Translations under genes and position numbers: made by a program
The notes under the pieces: generated by a model
Told to the model about the DNA's origin: nothing
Databases searched by the model: none
The model's input: the letters and a program-made list of their open reading frames with translations, nothing else
Source: Gnetum montanum
Taxonomy: Eukaryota; Streptophyta; Gnetopsida; Gnetales; Gnetaceae
Assembly (NCBI GenBank): GCA_015680685.1
Contig: MNCI01017900.1
Coordinates: 757,099-821,098 of the forward strand
Direction of reading: 5' to 3'
DNA: 64,000 nucleotides
Shown: in pieces, positions 45,101-58,825 of the stretch
Numbering within the stretch: the stretch's first letter is position 1
How the letters are laid out: each line of letters opens with the position of its first letter

Positions 45101-46834
45101 AATAACAATAAATACAACTCACATCAAAAAAACTAAGGATCAAACAAAAATAGGGTACAAAAGAGAGCAAGAAGACCGAAACATTAAAATCTTACCTTAG
45201 ATGACATTCAAACTCATGGAATGTAAATCATAATCAAAATTTCTTATTTCCATGATTCAAGAACTAGGAAAGAAGGGTTATAAAAATAGAAAGTAAATAG
45301 GGAACCCTAAGGTAAAATAAATAGAAACAAGTGAGGTAAGATAAGAATAATTTATCATGATCAAACCTTGAAGCTCTTAGAGTTGAAACCACACATGTGA
45401 AAGACCAATGAGGTGCTTCATACTATGTAACCATTGCCACCACTGGGAGATAAGCTTGAGCTCACTTTCGCATAATGCCAAGCCACCAAGGATTCATAAG
45501 TAAGTCCTTCCCATAGTAGGCACTTAACATTCTTGTCCTTGTAAAGCCCATTAATGGGACACCCATGGATTCCCAACAACTAAGGAAACATGAGTGTCAA
45601 ATATGAGCTTGTCTCCTTAGATGAATAAACCTCATCTTCTACTTTGCTCAATTAACTTCCTGTCATATGCACCAATGGAAAAGAATGAAATAGAAGAGTT
45701 AGAGAATAAATAATGAACAAGAAAGAGAAGAAAAGAGTGCAACATCACTAGTTCCATAGCCAGTCATTCAATTAGCTCATGGAAGCACATGAGCACATCT
45801 TATAGCCCATGAGAGATCTACTACTACACCCCTTCATCGCTACTCCTCGACATAGTAAGGAAAAACCTCTAAGTTTTTATTTTAAGTGCAAGATCATACC
45901 TACCACTACAAGAGTCATCTAACCTTATTTGTTACATGGTATAACCATTGGTGACATTGAACCAAGGTAGCATGTTGTAGATAATCTAGAAGTTATGATT
46001 TTGATTTTTGTTTCTTCCATCTATGCATATATGCATAGTTGGTTCCCAAAACTTGGCTTTACTAAAAACCTCTTGTTGATCCATATGGCTATGCTAACTA
46101 ATCTTAATCTCAACAATGATTACAATGCCATGATCTACAAATGATGGGCATGGTTTTAGTCAAGTGTTATGATCTTGATTCTTAGAAATAAATGGATTTA
46201 GGAATTACATGGAAGCATCATTTCCTTTCCAACAACCATGAACTCTTCTAGGATTCTAGAGCTTATAGTCTACGATGTGGATCCATCACCTACCCATGAT
46301 TCCAATTGTAGTTACTTCAACAACTCATGGTGTGAGTTCCATATCCTTGCTGAATTTGAGCTTGGTTCATTAGTAATGAATAGAGTAAAAATGGATAGAT
46401 GAATTATATGATGTGGCATTCCATTAATTAAGGCTCCACTTTGAACCAGTTTCGTACTCTCACATTATCATCACATTTGTAACTCATTCATCCACCATTA
46501 GCTTATCGAGTGAGCATTCATAAAGCATATTAATTAATTTTTAAAGTTTACACAAAATACATTAAAAAGAATATAAAAAATAAAAATTTATTAATCATTA
46601 ATATCAAAAATGAACATGCCAAAAATCATACTAAACAAATAATAAATAAAAAATGATAGATATATATGCTCAAAAAGCATGCATACAAAATCACACCAAA
46701 TGAAAATAATAAGAAAATTAAAGAAGGATATATCATTAGTTTCAAAAAATATGCACACAAAAATACATACCAAACTAAAAAACTAGGACATACCACCAAA
46801 GAGATCATGTGGAGGACTATTCCCCCATAACTTG
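42131..46834. other. AT-rich intergenic DNA, nothing recognised
   Basis: No open frame with a recognisable domain on either strand, and no LTR pair that I could match. A purine tract with GGGGGATGG at about 44334-44344 might be a polypurine tract of an unrecognised plus-strand element. 46540-46800 is extremely A/T-rich. Probably ancient transposon DNA. Confidence 0.4.
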
Positions 46835-47919
46835 TGGATCAAGAACTTAGAAGGAGGGCTGAATAAGTTCCCCAATTAAAATCACTATAGCCACCCAAAT
46901 CAAATACAATTTTTAAGTGGTTCCTCAACTTGGATAGTTCATACTTGGGGGGTAGAATTTGTGCAAAACTCTAAATTTTGTTGCTTCAAAAATGTGGTTT
47001 GAAGGGCATCACAACCTTTACAAGATTTAAGCTCCACTTTGGAGTGTTTCATCACTGCAAAACCACTTAAACCCACAAGGTTCCAACAAGTTCAAAATAT
47101 GATTTAAAGAATCCCATAACCTTTACAAATGTGAACTCTACGCTAGAGTATTTTATCACTACAACAACACTCAACCTTATAAGGTTTTGACAAGTTCAAT
47201 GAAGATGAATTCTTACAAGAAGCACATCAACCCCATAGGGCTACAAAGAAAAAAAGAAAAAGATCAAGGAAAGAGTATAACTTGATTTATAGATTTCTTA
47301 CACTTGAAGCTTACAACATACAAAATATACAAATGATGAATCAATGAAGAACAAAGACAAATTCTCTTGAGTAGCTAAGAATAGATCTTTCAATGAACAA
47401 TGCTTGCTTAATTCCCAAGAACTGCACTTATTCTTATATACTTTGAGTTTTTCAAAAACACCTTAGAATTCATGCAACAACTATTAAATAGCTAGTTTGA
47501 ATGTCTAATTTGAGGATGAGACATCTAACTGCAACTAGCCTTAATGCAAGAGAGATTTCTACCTAAAAGTGGAGACATCTAACCTGAGATGTCTATTCTC
47601 CAAGATAGACATCAACTATTTTTGTAAGACATCTACTATGCTTACACATGTTGAGATCTGGAGAATTCCTTTGTCATTTTGGCATCTTGGTAGTCCTTAG
47701 AACATCTTCGTTAGGCTCGTAGATTCCGTTTCCATCCATGCTCTAAGCTTGTTCACTTTAGTCTTCATTTCATCATTGTGGCTATCATTCTTGAAGTATT
47801 GGATCTCCATTTGAAGTCCTTGCTCATTATACTCTTTTAGGATCCTACAAGACTACAATCACACATGCATTCTACATTCTTCATTTTCTCTAAGGTTTTG
47901 ACATGCCAAAATGTCAACA
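46835..47919 (-). repeat. Element E 3' LTR
   Basis: 1085 bp; in element sense it starts TGTTGACATTTTGG and ends GATCCA. It aligns with 60665-61465 over about 800 bp. A cluster of GACATCTA/AGATGTCT motifs lies at 47515-47640. Confidence 0.82.
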
Positions 47920-47934
47920 ATCTTCTCCTTTTTG
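47920..47934 (-). other. Element E polypurine tract
   Basis: The minus strand reads CAAAAAGGAGAAGAT next to the LTR start. Confidence 0.6.
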
Positions 47935-50342
47935 ATGATGTCCAGAACTTGAGAAAATGGGTTAGTACATCCCAAAGAAACATAGCACATAGAATTATGT
48001 GAAAGCTAAATGTTAAAAATGTAAATATAGATATAGTAAAGTATAATTTGTCAACAAAATATAACCTATCTCCAAAGATATATCATAAAAGAAGAGTGAC
48101 ATGATAGCTTACATGAATAATTGCATGAACAATCCCAAAACTCTCCCTCTTTTTAAACAACACTTAAAAGGTAGGAAAAATGATAAGAACCAACTCATAT
48201 ATTTGCAATGAAGGGCCACCAAATCAAATTTCATTAAGATCCACCCTTTATCTATTCACAAAAAAGGTTAAAATCAAGGAGGCATAATGAATCCAAGGTT
48301 TTTAGTTAATATCCTAAGGTCAAATTTCAAAGTTTGAGTGTTGAAGATCATGTAACTTATCTTAGAACTAATAAGGCATTAGTAGCAAAATATATCATGA
48401 TTATAGCTTATCACCCAATATAATTATCCTTTTGAAGAGCTTAGATTGATCAAAGCTAAATAGTAATCCATGAAGATCAAAAGCCAAATATATGTATATA
48501 GATTGTTAAAGATGAACATCAAGAAACACCATATAGTCATTATCTATGCAAAAGTTCATTAGACATTTCTCATCACATTCTTCATATTCAGAAGATAAGA
48601 CATAGCAATTTAATGCCAAGGAGAGTATATATATGTACAACCAACTTTTAAGAAATAGATCAAATTTCATAAGAGAGGTAAAAATAACATAGCTTGTCAT
48701 GTTAAATAATTAAAAAAATTAAAAAAGGTAAATGCTTATCATAATGTTCATAAAAAAATTTAAGATGGCCATGTATATCTCAAGGGAATTTATAATATAT
48801 TATTAATTAATTTCTATGATTACCTTAAATGCTTTGCAAAAAGAGAGTGTGAATACCTTTTCTTGATTCAGTATACATTGACAGTGCTTGGGATTCCTTA
48901 GGTGAATACCTTATAACTCTTATTTACAATAAGGATGTTAGAAACACACAAGGATACTCAGAATGATACATTCTCAACATATAAGAAGTTAGCCATGTAA
49001 CATAGTGCTCAAAAAGCAAATTGATATAACCTTTTAGATTTTAAGAGCTTGCACTAAGGAAGATCATTTTAGATAGAGATTCTAAATAATCAGTTAAAAA
49101 TTATTTACTCTTTTACCTTTGTAAATTTACCAAATTTATGTATGAATATATTCTTTATTACTAAGTATGCTAGAGATTGAAAGCTTGCAACTTCAATATC
49201 ATGTCCTAAAGAGAATCTCCAAACTCCCCCTACATTGATGCTTCCCCTACATTTATGTCGCATCTTCTTGATTCATCTATTGGAGATAAACTGGTAGTCT
49301 CTCATTAAGCCTTTTAGGATTCTCCAAACAATTTTTCATCAAGGAGTTTCTTTTGAGAAGGTCAACAAGCAAAGGATCACAGAATCAACTATCTTCATCT
49401 TTTGGAATTCATTTATTGACTGATCATGCTTTTATGAGTCACTTGCCTCGATAGAGATTAACTTTTGAATCTTTGTAAAGCCATATTAAGATCAAGTATG
49501 AAGACTTTCAAATTTAATATTTTCCATTAGTAGCATCTCTACTAAATGATAAGAATCATAAGATATCAGCAAAAATAATGATTCTCTTTTCAATGATATC
49601 CTTCTTTAAAAAATTACATACCCATAAAGGTCATAGAGATAGATTTGTTAATATTCAATAAAATACTTTCAGTACAAAAGTAGCATAATATTTGTATAAA
49701 ATATAGATATCCAACATTGTCTCAAGATGATGTACACTTACCAAACCTTACCTTGAAACACTTTTCATTGACATATGTTGTAGCTCAACATCTTGGATGA
49801 TCAAGAGATATTTTCTTTGGTAGCCAAAGTATCCAAAGACCATCTATCCAATGAATTTCTTGTCTGCTGATGTCTATAATCCAAACTAATCTACACTAAG
49901 TCTAGCAAGCAAGGAAATAAAGACTTACCATTACTTACCTTACTTTCTTTCTAATATGAACATGATTAATGAAGTTTGAAATGGATCCTTCATCATAGAG
50001 TACCTCCTTACCATGCAACTTACCTTTTCTTTTATTATCACTTTTATATGTATCCTCAAACTCATGTGAGATTCCTTCTCTATCATGTTCATTTTATTTA
50101 AGGTGGGAGGACTCATAATTTCTAATAGTTATGAATCTTTTTTCTTAAATTTATTAAAGGTTACTCCATCTTCTTGTTCATTGGTACTTGAAGTTTTTGT
50201 TCCCTACAAGATACACTTACTAGACTCCTCTTGACAAGACCAAGTAGTCATGTTATTTTGCTCTATATATGGATAGTAATAACCTTGTTCATGTCCACAT
50301 TTTTTTACAGGAAAAATATAAGGTATTTCTAATTTGAATGGG
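47935..50342 (-). other. Element E interior without recognisable pol
   Basis: About 2.4 kb, AT-rich, with frequent stops in all minus-strand frames. No integrase zinc finger, DDE block or RT YVDD motif was found by reading. It could be a strongly decayed pol, or a non-coding region as in large non-autonomous derivatives. Confidence 0.4.
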
Positions 50343-50347
50343 ATTAT
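50343..50347. other. Target-site duplication, left of element F (ATTAT)
   Basis: ATTAT precedes TGATGAGTGG and recurs at 59196-59200. Confidence 0.88.
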
Positions 50348-51122
50348 TGATGAGTGGCGAGGTACCCCTACACTAAACCATACGAATATGAGCGTTTCAC
50401 ACATGATCTGGTCAAACTCCAAGGACCAAGTGCTTATGTGTCTTAATGTAACACTCAGGGTTAATCAATCATTGTCTTCCCAAACTTACTTGTATTGTCA
50501 TGGTTGTATGGTTAAGTAAGCTTGAGATATATGATTTTTATAGCTTTTGTATTTTTTATGTCTTCTGCTAATAAAGGAGAGGGAGAGAGAACTAAGTGGC
50601 TAACTTACATTAACTATTCATTAACTAGTTTCTAAATGTTCCTAACATCAGTATTTGTTCCCAGTTGCCGTACACATCTTGAACCAGTGCAACGCTACTG
50701 GGGTTACCAAACACTAATCGTTACTGGGTTGCTAAGTGCTACACGCATGTTCAAAGCGGTCGTATTGAGTGTATTTAACTAAGGGGGTTGAAGGTTGAGA
50801 GAGATATTAATTAACTAGCATTAAATAATCATTAATTACTAATTAGCTTAATCTGCATGCTACAAGGTTTATCATAAAGTTCATCTTTATTGTTGTACAC
50901 AAAATTGTGCTTAGGTACAAATTGCTCGAATAAAGATTCGTTCACTCTATGACTCCTATTGTGGGCACATAGAAATAATTCTAAATCTAGAATGACAAAA
51001 CTGCAAGAGTCTGGCTAAGTGTCTAAATCTAATTGTATTGGAACCAAGGGCATCACCTCTTATTTATAAAAGATGAGGTAGGACACGATATCACGTGGTG
51101 GATGTGATATCGCGGTTCATCA
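50348..51122 (-). repeat. Element F 3' LTR
   Basis: 775 bp, TGATGAGTGG to CGGTTCATCA. The TATA box on the minus strand reads TTATAAATAAGAGG (about 51058-51071), followed toward the LTR tip by two diverged GATATC palindromes (51086-51114). Confidence 0.9.
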
Positions 51123-53040
51123 TACCCCCATGACTGAATGAAAACTCATCCTTGAGTTCCTTACAAAATATTGGGAAGGTATGGGATTATTGACTTGAAT
51201 GACAACTAATGGTAAATGGGATGACATGTGAACGGATCAACATTACAATACATGGCAACATTAGTTTTCATGACTACAAGAGTGAACACTATACATAATT
51301 GACATCCAGCCTTATTTGGTAGCTGAGAGAGAAGAGAGAGAAAGAGAGAGAGAAAAGGAGAAGACGTGTTGCTACCAACGCCAAGATTGCACCTTTCATT
51401 GTCCATCCATAGTCGCGCCATCAATCTTGTTCCTTGCACAACCATTCCAGCACCAGTCCATCTTGAGTGTTTCCTCTAGGTCTAGTTCATTACTGTATGA
51501 TTGCCATCTGCACACACAACATAGTCACATATGAGCAAGGATAAGTAAATCACAATACAGTTGATACCTTGCCTCGGTTTAAGATCCATTGGCTAAGTTG
51601 TGATATGGCCAATACGGATTCTAGAGATATAACATTGGTGACTACCCAAGGTGTAGGGGTTAGGAAAAATTGAAAAAATTGGACTAGGGCCCCCATGACT
51701 AAGAGCGATCCACTGATAGTGATAGAATAGAAAAAGATAAGGAATAAGAAATATGAAGAAAAAGAAACAACGACAACATCGATAAAATGGATGTTAGAGA
51801 TGGGAATGAAACAAAACAAAAAAAATGTTGATTGTGGAAATGTTTAAGGGAAAGAAGTTAACTGATGCACCAAATAGGAATGTCAGTGGGTCCTCCCCAA
51901 AGAAGGCTCATGCCATTTATGCCCTGAAAAACCCACATTCAAAGAGTTTGTAGGCTTTGGAAATGTCATTTGGCAGTAAGAGTTAAAGACTTAACCACAA
52001 GAATCCACCAAAGAGAAAAAAATGCATCAACTAAAATATAGACTACTAATACAACCGACAATGAATTGGGAAATGGAGAAAGAATGATGGCGAGAAGAGA
52101 ATGGAATGGAGTCCCAAGAACAAGGTGGTGTATAGCCCCTTGTGTATTTATGGTTAATGTGATTGAGTAGATCTCATTCCAAATCCAGCCTCAAACAATC
52201 CACATCCAGTGACTTCGCATTAATACACTTGGCAAATCCATCCACTTAAAGTAACAAGAATGCTTCTGCCAAAGAGTCAACACCATTCCGAGGAAAATGA
52301 GAAAGGGAGAAGTAGGAAGTGAGAAAGGGCCTTAGTTAGAGGGAACATGTCCGTTTAGTTCCATAACCAGTGCTTGTAGCCCAGATGATTGTTTTTTCTA
52401 AGGGGTGTTCTTTAAATTCTCACTATTTTTTTTGCTTTTGCATGAGAACCACACCATGCAAAGATTTATTTTTATTAGTTCAACTTCTCAATAATGGAGC
52501 AATGTCGGAATGGTAAGGAAAACTCAAGAAGAAAACATCCAAGCACCCAAGAGAATAGCGAGCACAAATGCATCAAATCCCTTTGAAGTCATACCCTTTT
52601 CAGTCCCTGAGTCCTTCCATAGTTTGAGAAATGCCAAGTCACTAATTCATTAATATTTTTATTATTAAATAAGGGGACTATACAGTTCCAAGCCAAGAGA
52701 GACTATAGAAATTCATGGATGTATGGATGATGTGGACTCATTGCCTATTATATCAAAAGAACCATACCTTAGTGTCAACATTATAACTCAAAGGTAAAAA
52801 CCAAACATTAGCAATTAATAGAATATAGTTCATACCACCATCAGGAGCACTTATTAGGTGACGAATCTAACAAAAAAAAATAACAAACAAAGACAAAGAG
52901 AAAAAAATAAAAAAATAAAAAAAAATAGTCACACAAAGAAATGAGAAAGTATAAACGATGTTGAAAAAAAAAACAAGAAAAATTAAAGAAATTTGTAAAA
53001 CAAAAATGTGTAAAAAAAAACTTAAAAAGGAACTGAGGGC
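51123..53040 (-). other. Element F polypurine tract and 3' non-coding region
   Basis: Starts with the ATGGGGGTA tract next to the LTR (51123-51131, minus strand). The following 1.9 kb matches the same part of element B, including the GGGTCCTCCCCAAAG block and a GA-rich tract at about 51326-51362. No envelope-like open frame was found. Confidence 0.65.
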
Positions 53041-53049
53041 CTCAAATGG

Positions 53050-54135
53050 TTAGTAGAGGTGGCCATCTTCCCCATGACTGAGTTGGAAGGAGGAGATTTG
53101 AAATAGTGAGCAAGGTTGTCCCTTCTTAGAGGTATTATGTGCACTGATCATTCTGAATTCATGGAAGGGTTTGGTCTGTTGCACATTGACTAACAATCTC
53201 TTATCAGGGCTCTCAGGTTTGTATATGGTCATGGCCCCTGAAGGAAAGGTTGCATGAATAATGTAAGATCCTTCCCATAGTGTTTGAAATGTTGTGCGTT
53301 GTGGCACATGTGTGGGGTTCTAGTAGAGAACCTTATCTCCTAGTTGATACTTAACCTTTCGAATATTCAAGTCTTGATGTTGCTTATTATGTGCCTTGTG
53401 CAACTTATTTGATGATAGGGTAGCTAATCAGTTTTCGTCTAGCACGTTTAAAGTTGCCAACCTTTGTTTTTGTGTTAGATCAAGATCAAGGTGGAGGTCA
53501 CAAGCCATTGATAGTGTATGGAGCTCTGTTTGAATCGGAAGCATTGGAAGCTTTCCATACACTAACTCATAGGGAGATTATCCTATAGGGAGTTTCCAGG
53601 TGGAGTGGTATGCCCAAAGAGCATCATTCAGTTTAGTGCTCCAATCTCGCCTATACTTGCTAATTGTCCTAGTCAATATTTTAGTGATCTCCCTATTGGT
53701 AACCTCAGCTTGTCCGTTAGCTTGGGGGTGAGAAGTTGTAATGAATTTATGTTCAACCCCTAAGCATTACATTAACTTTCGAAAAGTTGCACCTGTGAAG
53801 TGTGTTCCATTATCTGAAATAAGTGCATGTGGCACACCAAACCTATTTACCATTTGTTGTTGCACAAATCATGCAGCTATAGATGATGTGTAATCTTTAA
53901 TAGCAGCTGCTTTAGCCCATTTTGGTAAATAGTCTATGACAACTATAATGTAAGTTTTTCCATTGGACATTGGTGTAATGGACCCCATAAAGTCTATTCC
54001 CCAAATGTCGAAGGGTTCTAACAGTTGAATCCATTGTTGCGGACCCTCCATTTTAGCAGTCATTCCCCCATCATGTTGACAATGCTCACAAGATCGGACA
54101 AATTGATGAGCATCCCATAATAATGTTGGCTAGTA
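53050..54135 (-). pseudogene. Element F integrase
   Basis: Begins with the end of the HHCC finger (AHQFVRSCEHCQHDG, about 54110-54065). The catalytic core follows: DIWGIDFMGSITPMSNG (first Asp), HALISDNGTHFTG (second Asp) and QANGQAEVTNREITKIL (Glu), so the DDE triad is legible. A C-terminal part at 53307-53050 includes KPFHEFRMI and ends GEDGHLY. At least four stops interrupt it. It would have inserted the element DNA into the host chromosome. Element B has lost all but the final dozen or so codons. Confidence 0.82.
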
Positions 54136-54324
54136 ATATCCTGCAAGCAAGATCTTAATAGCCATTTGTCTCCCTGCATAGTGACCCCCAGAAGGGCCCT
54201 CATGAGCATCTTGGAGAACTCTTAGTTGGTCTACCTCGGGCATGCATCATCGAATCAAGCCATTAGAACACACTTTGTAAAGTTGTCTATTGATCTCCAT
54301 GAAGTACTTGGATCTGTGAAGAAA

Positions 54325-54900
54325 CTATTGTTTCTTCTTAAGGTCCAGCTCCTGTGGTGTTTGTTGAGTAAGGAGATAGGTGAGAAAGCTACTAAAACAG
54401 TTCGTCTCTATGGGTAGTTGGTTATTCACTACACCGGCAAAGAGGGCTTCATTAGGAAAATGATCAGACATTACATATTCATCCTTTTTTTGTCCCATTG
54501 CAACTGAGATAAATGATTTGCAACTATGTTCTTGGTGCCTTTTCGATTGATCATCGTTAGATCTAACTCCTGTAGAATTACCAGCCATCGTATAATACGA
54601 GGGCTAACCATTGGCTTGTTCATGAGGAATTGGATTGCACTATGATCTATGTGGATGAACACTTGGTAACCTAACACATAGTGCCTAAACTTATCCAGTG
54701 CAAACACTATACCCATTAATTCTTTCTTTGTAGTTATGTAGTTAAGTTGTGCATTGACAATACTTCTACTTGCACAGTGGTTGTAGTAAGGGCAATTTTG
54801 GTCATCTAACTATGTAAGTACGGCTCTTAAGGCATAATTGGACACGTCAGTCATGATGTGGAATGGTCTAGACCAGTTAGGAGCTTGTAGAATGGGAGTT
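54325..54900 (-). pseudogene. Element F RNase H
   Basis: The best frame, 54716-54325, reads GIVFALDKFRHYVLGYQVFI, HIDHSAIQFLMNKPMVSP, IIRWLVILQELDL and GTKNIVANHLSQL, the usual Athila RNase H ending. The N-terminal part (to about 54900) holds HIMTDVSNYALRAVLTQ. Stops separate it from RT and it runs out of frame afterwards. It would remove template RNA during copying. Confidence 0.78.
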
Positions 54901-55770
54901 TCTACTAGCTTTCATTTTAGGGTTTGGAATGCTCATTCACATTCCCTAGTCCACTCAAAAGGTACGTCCTTCTTTGTTAGCTCTACCAATGGTTTGGCAA
55001 TCTTGAAGAAGTTCTCAATGAATCTCCTATAGTAGCCAGTGTGTCCAAGGAATGACCGAATGTCTTTAACAGTTTCCGGTTGACGGGTGATTCCTTGGAT
55101 GACCCTAATTTTATCTAGGTCTACCTCTATTCCTGCATGTGAAACCTTATGCCCAAGTACTATGCCTTATTGGACCATTAAATGGCTTTTCTGCCAGTTG
55201 TGCCTTAGATTAGTTTCTACACATCTTTTCAGCACTTGCTCTAATTGGTCCAAGGCTTGATCAAAACTTGTTCCATAGATGGAGAAGTCATCCATAAAGA
55301 CTTCCACTCTGTTCCCTATCTGCTGTTGGAATATGCTTAGAACTAGGCATTGAAACGTGGCAGGAGCATTACAAAAGCCAAACGACATTTGTTTATATGC
55401 AAACGTTCCCCAAGGATTGGTGAACATTGTGTTGTATTGGTCTTTTAGGGTGATCTGTATTTGGTTGTATCCACTATAGCCATCTAGAAAACTATAATAG
55501 CGATGCCCTACTATGGTGTCTAAGACATGGTCAATGAATGGAAATGGAAAGTGATCCTTAAATGTTACCATGTTCAGCAGCTTAAAATCTATGCACACCG
55601 CCCATTTGCCTCCCTTTTTAGGCACGATTACCAGAGGGCTAACCCCTTCGCTATCAACAATGGGATATATGAACCTAGCCTTAAGAAGCTGTTCTATTTC
55701 TTCTATTACTGCTTGCTTCAATTTTGGGTTCAATCGCCTCTACGGTTGTTTTCAAGGTTTCATGGAGGGG
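54901..55770 (-). pseudogene. Element F reverse transcriptase (Athila)
   Basis: 188 uninterrupted codons (55733-55167): IEQLLKARFIYPIVDSEGVS, VPKKGGKWAVCIDFKLLN, KDHFPFPFIDHVLDTI, FLDGYSGYNQIQITLKDQYN, GTFAYKQMSFGFCNAPATFQ and the catalytic FMDDFSIYGTSF, ending HNWQKSHLMVQ at a stop. Homology continues past the stop (GIVLGHK, SFLGHTGYYRRFIENF) to the connection domain near 54900. The active-site aspartates are intact, so loss of function comes from the stops. Confidence 0.85.
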
Positions 55771-55864
55771 TTAGTGTAAATCTTATGTTGGCATATCCTA
55801 GGATCTATTCCAGTTAATTTGGGATATGACCAAGCAAAGGCTTTTAACCACTTGTTTATTACTT

Positions 55865-57247
55865 TTAGTAGTCTTCCTTTTTTTTGGAAGTAAGTCTTGC
55901 GTTTATGATTACCGGTTTTCCATTTTTAAGAATCATATATTCCAGACCGATGGGCAATGGTTTCAATTCTAGGGGCTTTTGTTTGAATTTTTTAAGAATT
56001 TCCAACTTCCCCCAGTTGATGTTTTCAAGGTTAAGGCTTGGAAGTTGGCAACGGACTTGCTCTAGTGCGTCTATGCTTTCAATGTAAGCGCAAGTTATTC
56101 CCTTAGTTAGTTCCATGCACATTAGTGAGTTACTCTCTTGATCAACTATCAGCCACTAGGTGTCTTCTTGTCCTGTGGTTGTTGCATATAGGTACTTTTG
56201 TATGTTAATTTTTTGTGCACACTGGTTGCATGCAGGCAATGCTAAATTCTGCATAGCCCATGATCTCTGCACGCAATTGCACCCTGTATCACTGTATGTG
56301 ATATATGGAACCTTCTTCTTCTCGATCTTTCCAAAAGTGTTCTCCTTAGATATTTCCAGGGAAAGATCATGGATTCCTAGGTGTGCATCTATAGTACTTA
56401 GCCATGCCCTTCCCATTATTATTGGAAAGTCCCCTTTACTGTTATTCACTTGTATCACTAGGAAATCAGCTGGGTATGACCACCCACACATAGTGGTGAC
56501 GATGTCCTCCGCCAGTCCCAAGGGAATAGTGATGGACTGGTCAGCTAACTCTAGGTGAATATTGCTCTTCTTTAATGGAGACAAGTTATAGGATTTGTAC
56601 ATTTCTTGCGATATTAAGTTGACTCCAGAACCTAAATCTAGAAATGTATTGCATGGCTCATTCCCAGTGATTTGGAGATAGATTAGAGGGCTTCTAGGAT
56701 CAAAGAATTTCCTGGGAAGGTGACCAACCTTGAACCATTCAGTAATGGCATGTGTTAACATAACCATATGCGTTGAGCTTGGTGTTTGGTTCAAAGGGAG
56801 CTCTGAAGATTTATTTGATGGGAAGGCATTCAGAGGTTCAACCGCTTGTGGTTGTAAGGGCTTGGTTGGACTGTTGGTTCTAAAGAAAGGTCTTTTCTTC
56901 ATATGGTTGTCAGAACTAATAGTGGGTTGAGGATTTACAACCCTTGTGGCATTGTGTTGTTGTGGTTGAATAGGGAGTTCCCCTTGCATTGCTGGAGCGG
57001 GTGGTAATGGAGCTATTTGTGTGAGAGCTGCAGATGGATTTGAAGGATGGTATATTTGTGGGTTATCTCCCCTAGGATAAGGATTTTTATAATACTCATG
57101 GGCTTGGTAGTGATGTTGTGGTGTAACGTAACCAACATAGTCACGTGGAGAGATTGGATGCTGCACGTAGTAGCCATATGGGTCAAGATGCCGATATGGG
57201 TATTGTTGCCTTAGTGGTGGCATCCCCATGACTGTGGGTATTGCCAC
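55865..57247 (-). pseudogene. Element F protease and flanking linkers
   Basis: The 363-codon frame 57247-56156 starts with a proline/tyrosine/glutamine-rich tail of gag and enters the protease near 56760: FDPRSPLIYLQITGNEP, CNTFLDLGSGVNLISQEMY (triad D-L-G), LGLAEDIVTTMCGWSYPADF, GDFPIIMGRAWLSTIDA. The linker to RT continues at 56122-55865 (QVRCQLPSLNLENINWGKLE). One interruption lies between the two frames. It is the template for recognising what is left in element B. Confidence 0.8.
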
Positions 57248-58747
57248 TGTTGATGTTGCTCAACGGGGTGTGGTGGAGTTCCACTTGGATAATATGTTGA
57301 AGGTTGGTGAAACTTCCTTGGGTTACCTTGGGGATAAGGTAATCGTCGGGGTGTTTGCCATTTATTTAGTCGTGGGTTGAGTGCATACACCCCAGACTCT
57401 TGTAGATGTGAGATCATTGGGCAACATCCCTTAGGATGGTCATATTGGCATATCTCACATTATCATTGTCCATGTCTAAATCCACAACCTCTTCTGTGAT
57501 GGTAATTTTTCCCTTACCCTTGTTACGTGCATTTTCCACTTCTCTCTTTTTCTTTTTGTCATGGTTACTACCTTGCTTCCTAGACTCCTCTACAATTTTA
57601 AGAATAGTTTCAAATCTACTATCCAAGGAGTCCCACATTTGATCTACCTTTGCTGATACTTTTGATGTTAACTTTTGAAGAGGCAAAGTTTTCCTATTCA
57701 CCATCTCTTTGAGTGGTGACTCTTCTTCCTCCTCACAAAATCTCACTCCCCTTTTTTGGAGGAAAGGATCTCGGTTGTATTCTTTTGCACTTTCTCTCTT
57801 TCGTAACTCATTTTCTTCTTTGGCAACTTGTTCTAGCAATCTATGAATTTGATGAGACCTAAGCTCTGATAACCTTCCTTGGGCATACGTCCCAAGGGTT
57901 CTTCTTGTTTCATGCCTAAGTCCATCCACGAGATGGTGTAGTTGATCTTGCTGTGAATAACCATGGCTAGGGCAATGATGTAACAGTGCATAATAGCGGC
58001 CCATGGCAGCATCCAAGGGTTCATGATTTCCTTGCTTCATCCTTGGATTTGCTTCTGTAGGTTAGACACTTAGGAGTATGTTTGGTACTTATCATTGAAG
58101 AGTTCTAGCATTGTACTCCACCTCCGAATGGATTCCAATTCTAAGGACCAGTATTAGCTTTCAGCTTCTTTCACTAGTGTCCTTGGGAACAAATTCAATT
58201 TTTGCCATTCGTTTTCTATGTTTTGCAAGGCACATGCATCGTGGAATGCTTGTAGATGATTTTGAGGATTAACATTGTATCCCCCTTCAAATTGTGGCAT
58301 GCTGTTCATGTCTAACCTCTTGATCCTACTATGCTTTTGGTGCCTTGTTGGAACTCTTATGGCCTTTGTTATATCTAGCATGCTTCTAGTTGCGAGTAGG
58401 GGGTTCTTCGTGATCGTCTCGTTCATAGCATCTATGGTGTCTACACAGTTCCCTCATCTCCCTTCTTCTATGCCTTGATTCTTTAGAGTGCCCTCATCCT
58501 CATTTTCAGTTGTCTCGTCGATGACTTTCACTTCATTTTCCCTTATCCTCACGATTGGTTTCCCTATGACTGCATCCGGACACTGAAGGAGAGGGTGAAG
58601 ATGACGATGAAGGTGAAGAAGAAGGATAACCATTGCCATGACGGTGTTTTCTACCTTCTCTTCGGTGGTCTCAACCTCAATCGTGATCATGATCAGAACG
58701 TCTACCCTTATCGTGTGTTTGTGTGTTCGTGTTCCTTCATTGAACAC
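57211..58747 (-). pseudogene. Element F gag, 5'-truncated
   Basis: Broken minus-strand frames align with element B's gag: capsid parts at 58426-58154 (FEGGYNVNPQNHLQAFHDAC, LFPRTLVKEAES) and 58040-57414 (YYALLHHCPSHGYSQQDQLH, RRTLGTYAQGRLSELRSHQ). The zinc knuckle C-E-I-C-Q-Y-D-H-P-K-G-C-C-P at about 57460-57418 is complete, although a 4-base deletion just before it shifts the frame. The N-terminal quarter present in element B is missing through the 58.82-kb deletion. Confidence 0.8.
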
Positions 58748-58825
58748 TTTGTGTTCATGGGTATTAGAACCAAGGTTGTGAATAGTGGAGTGGAGGTTGT
58801 GAATAGTGGAGTGGTGTATCAGAAC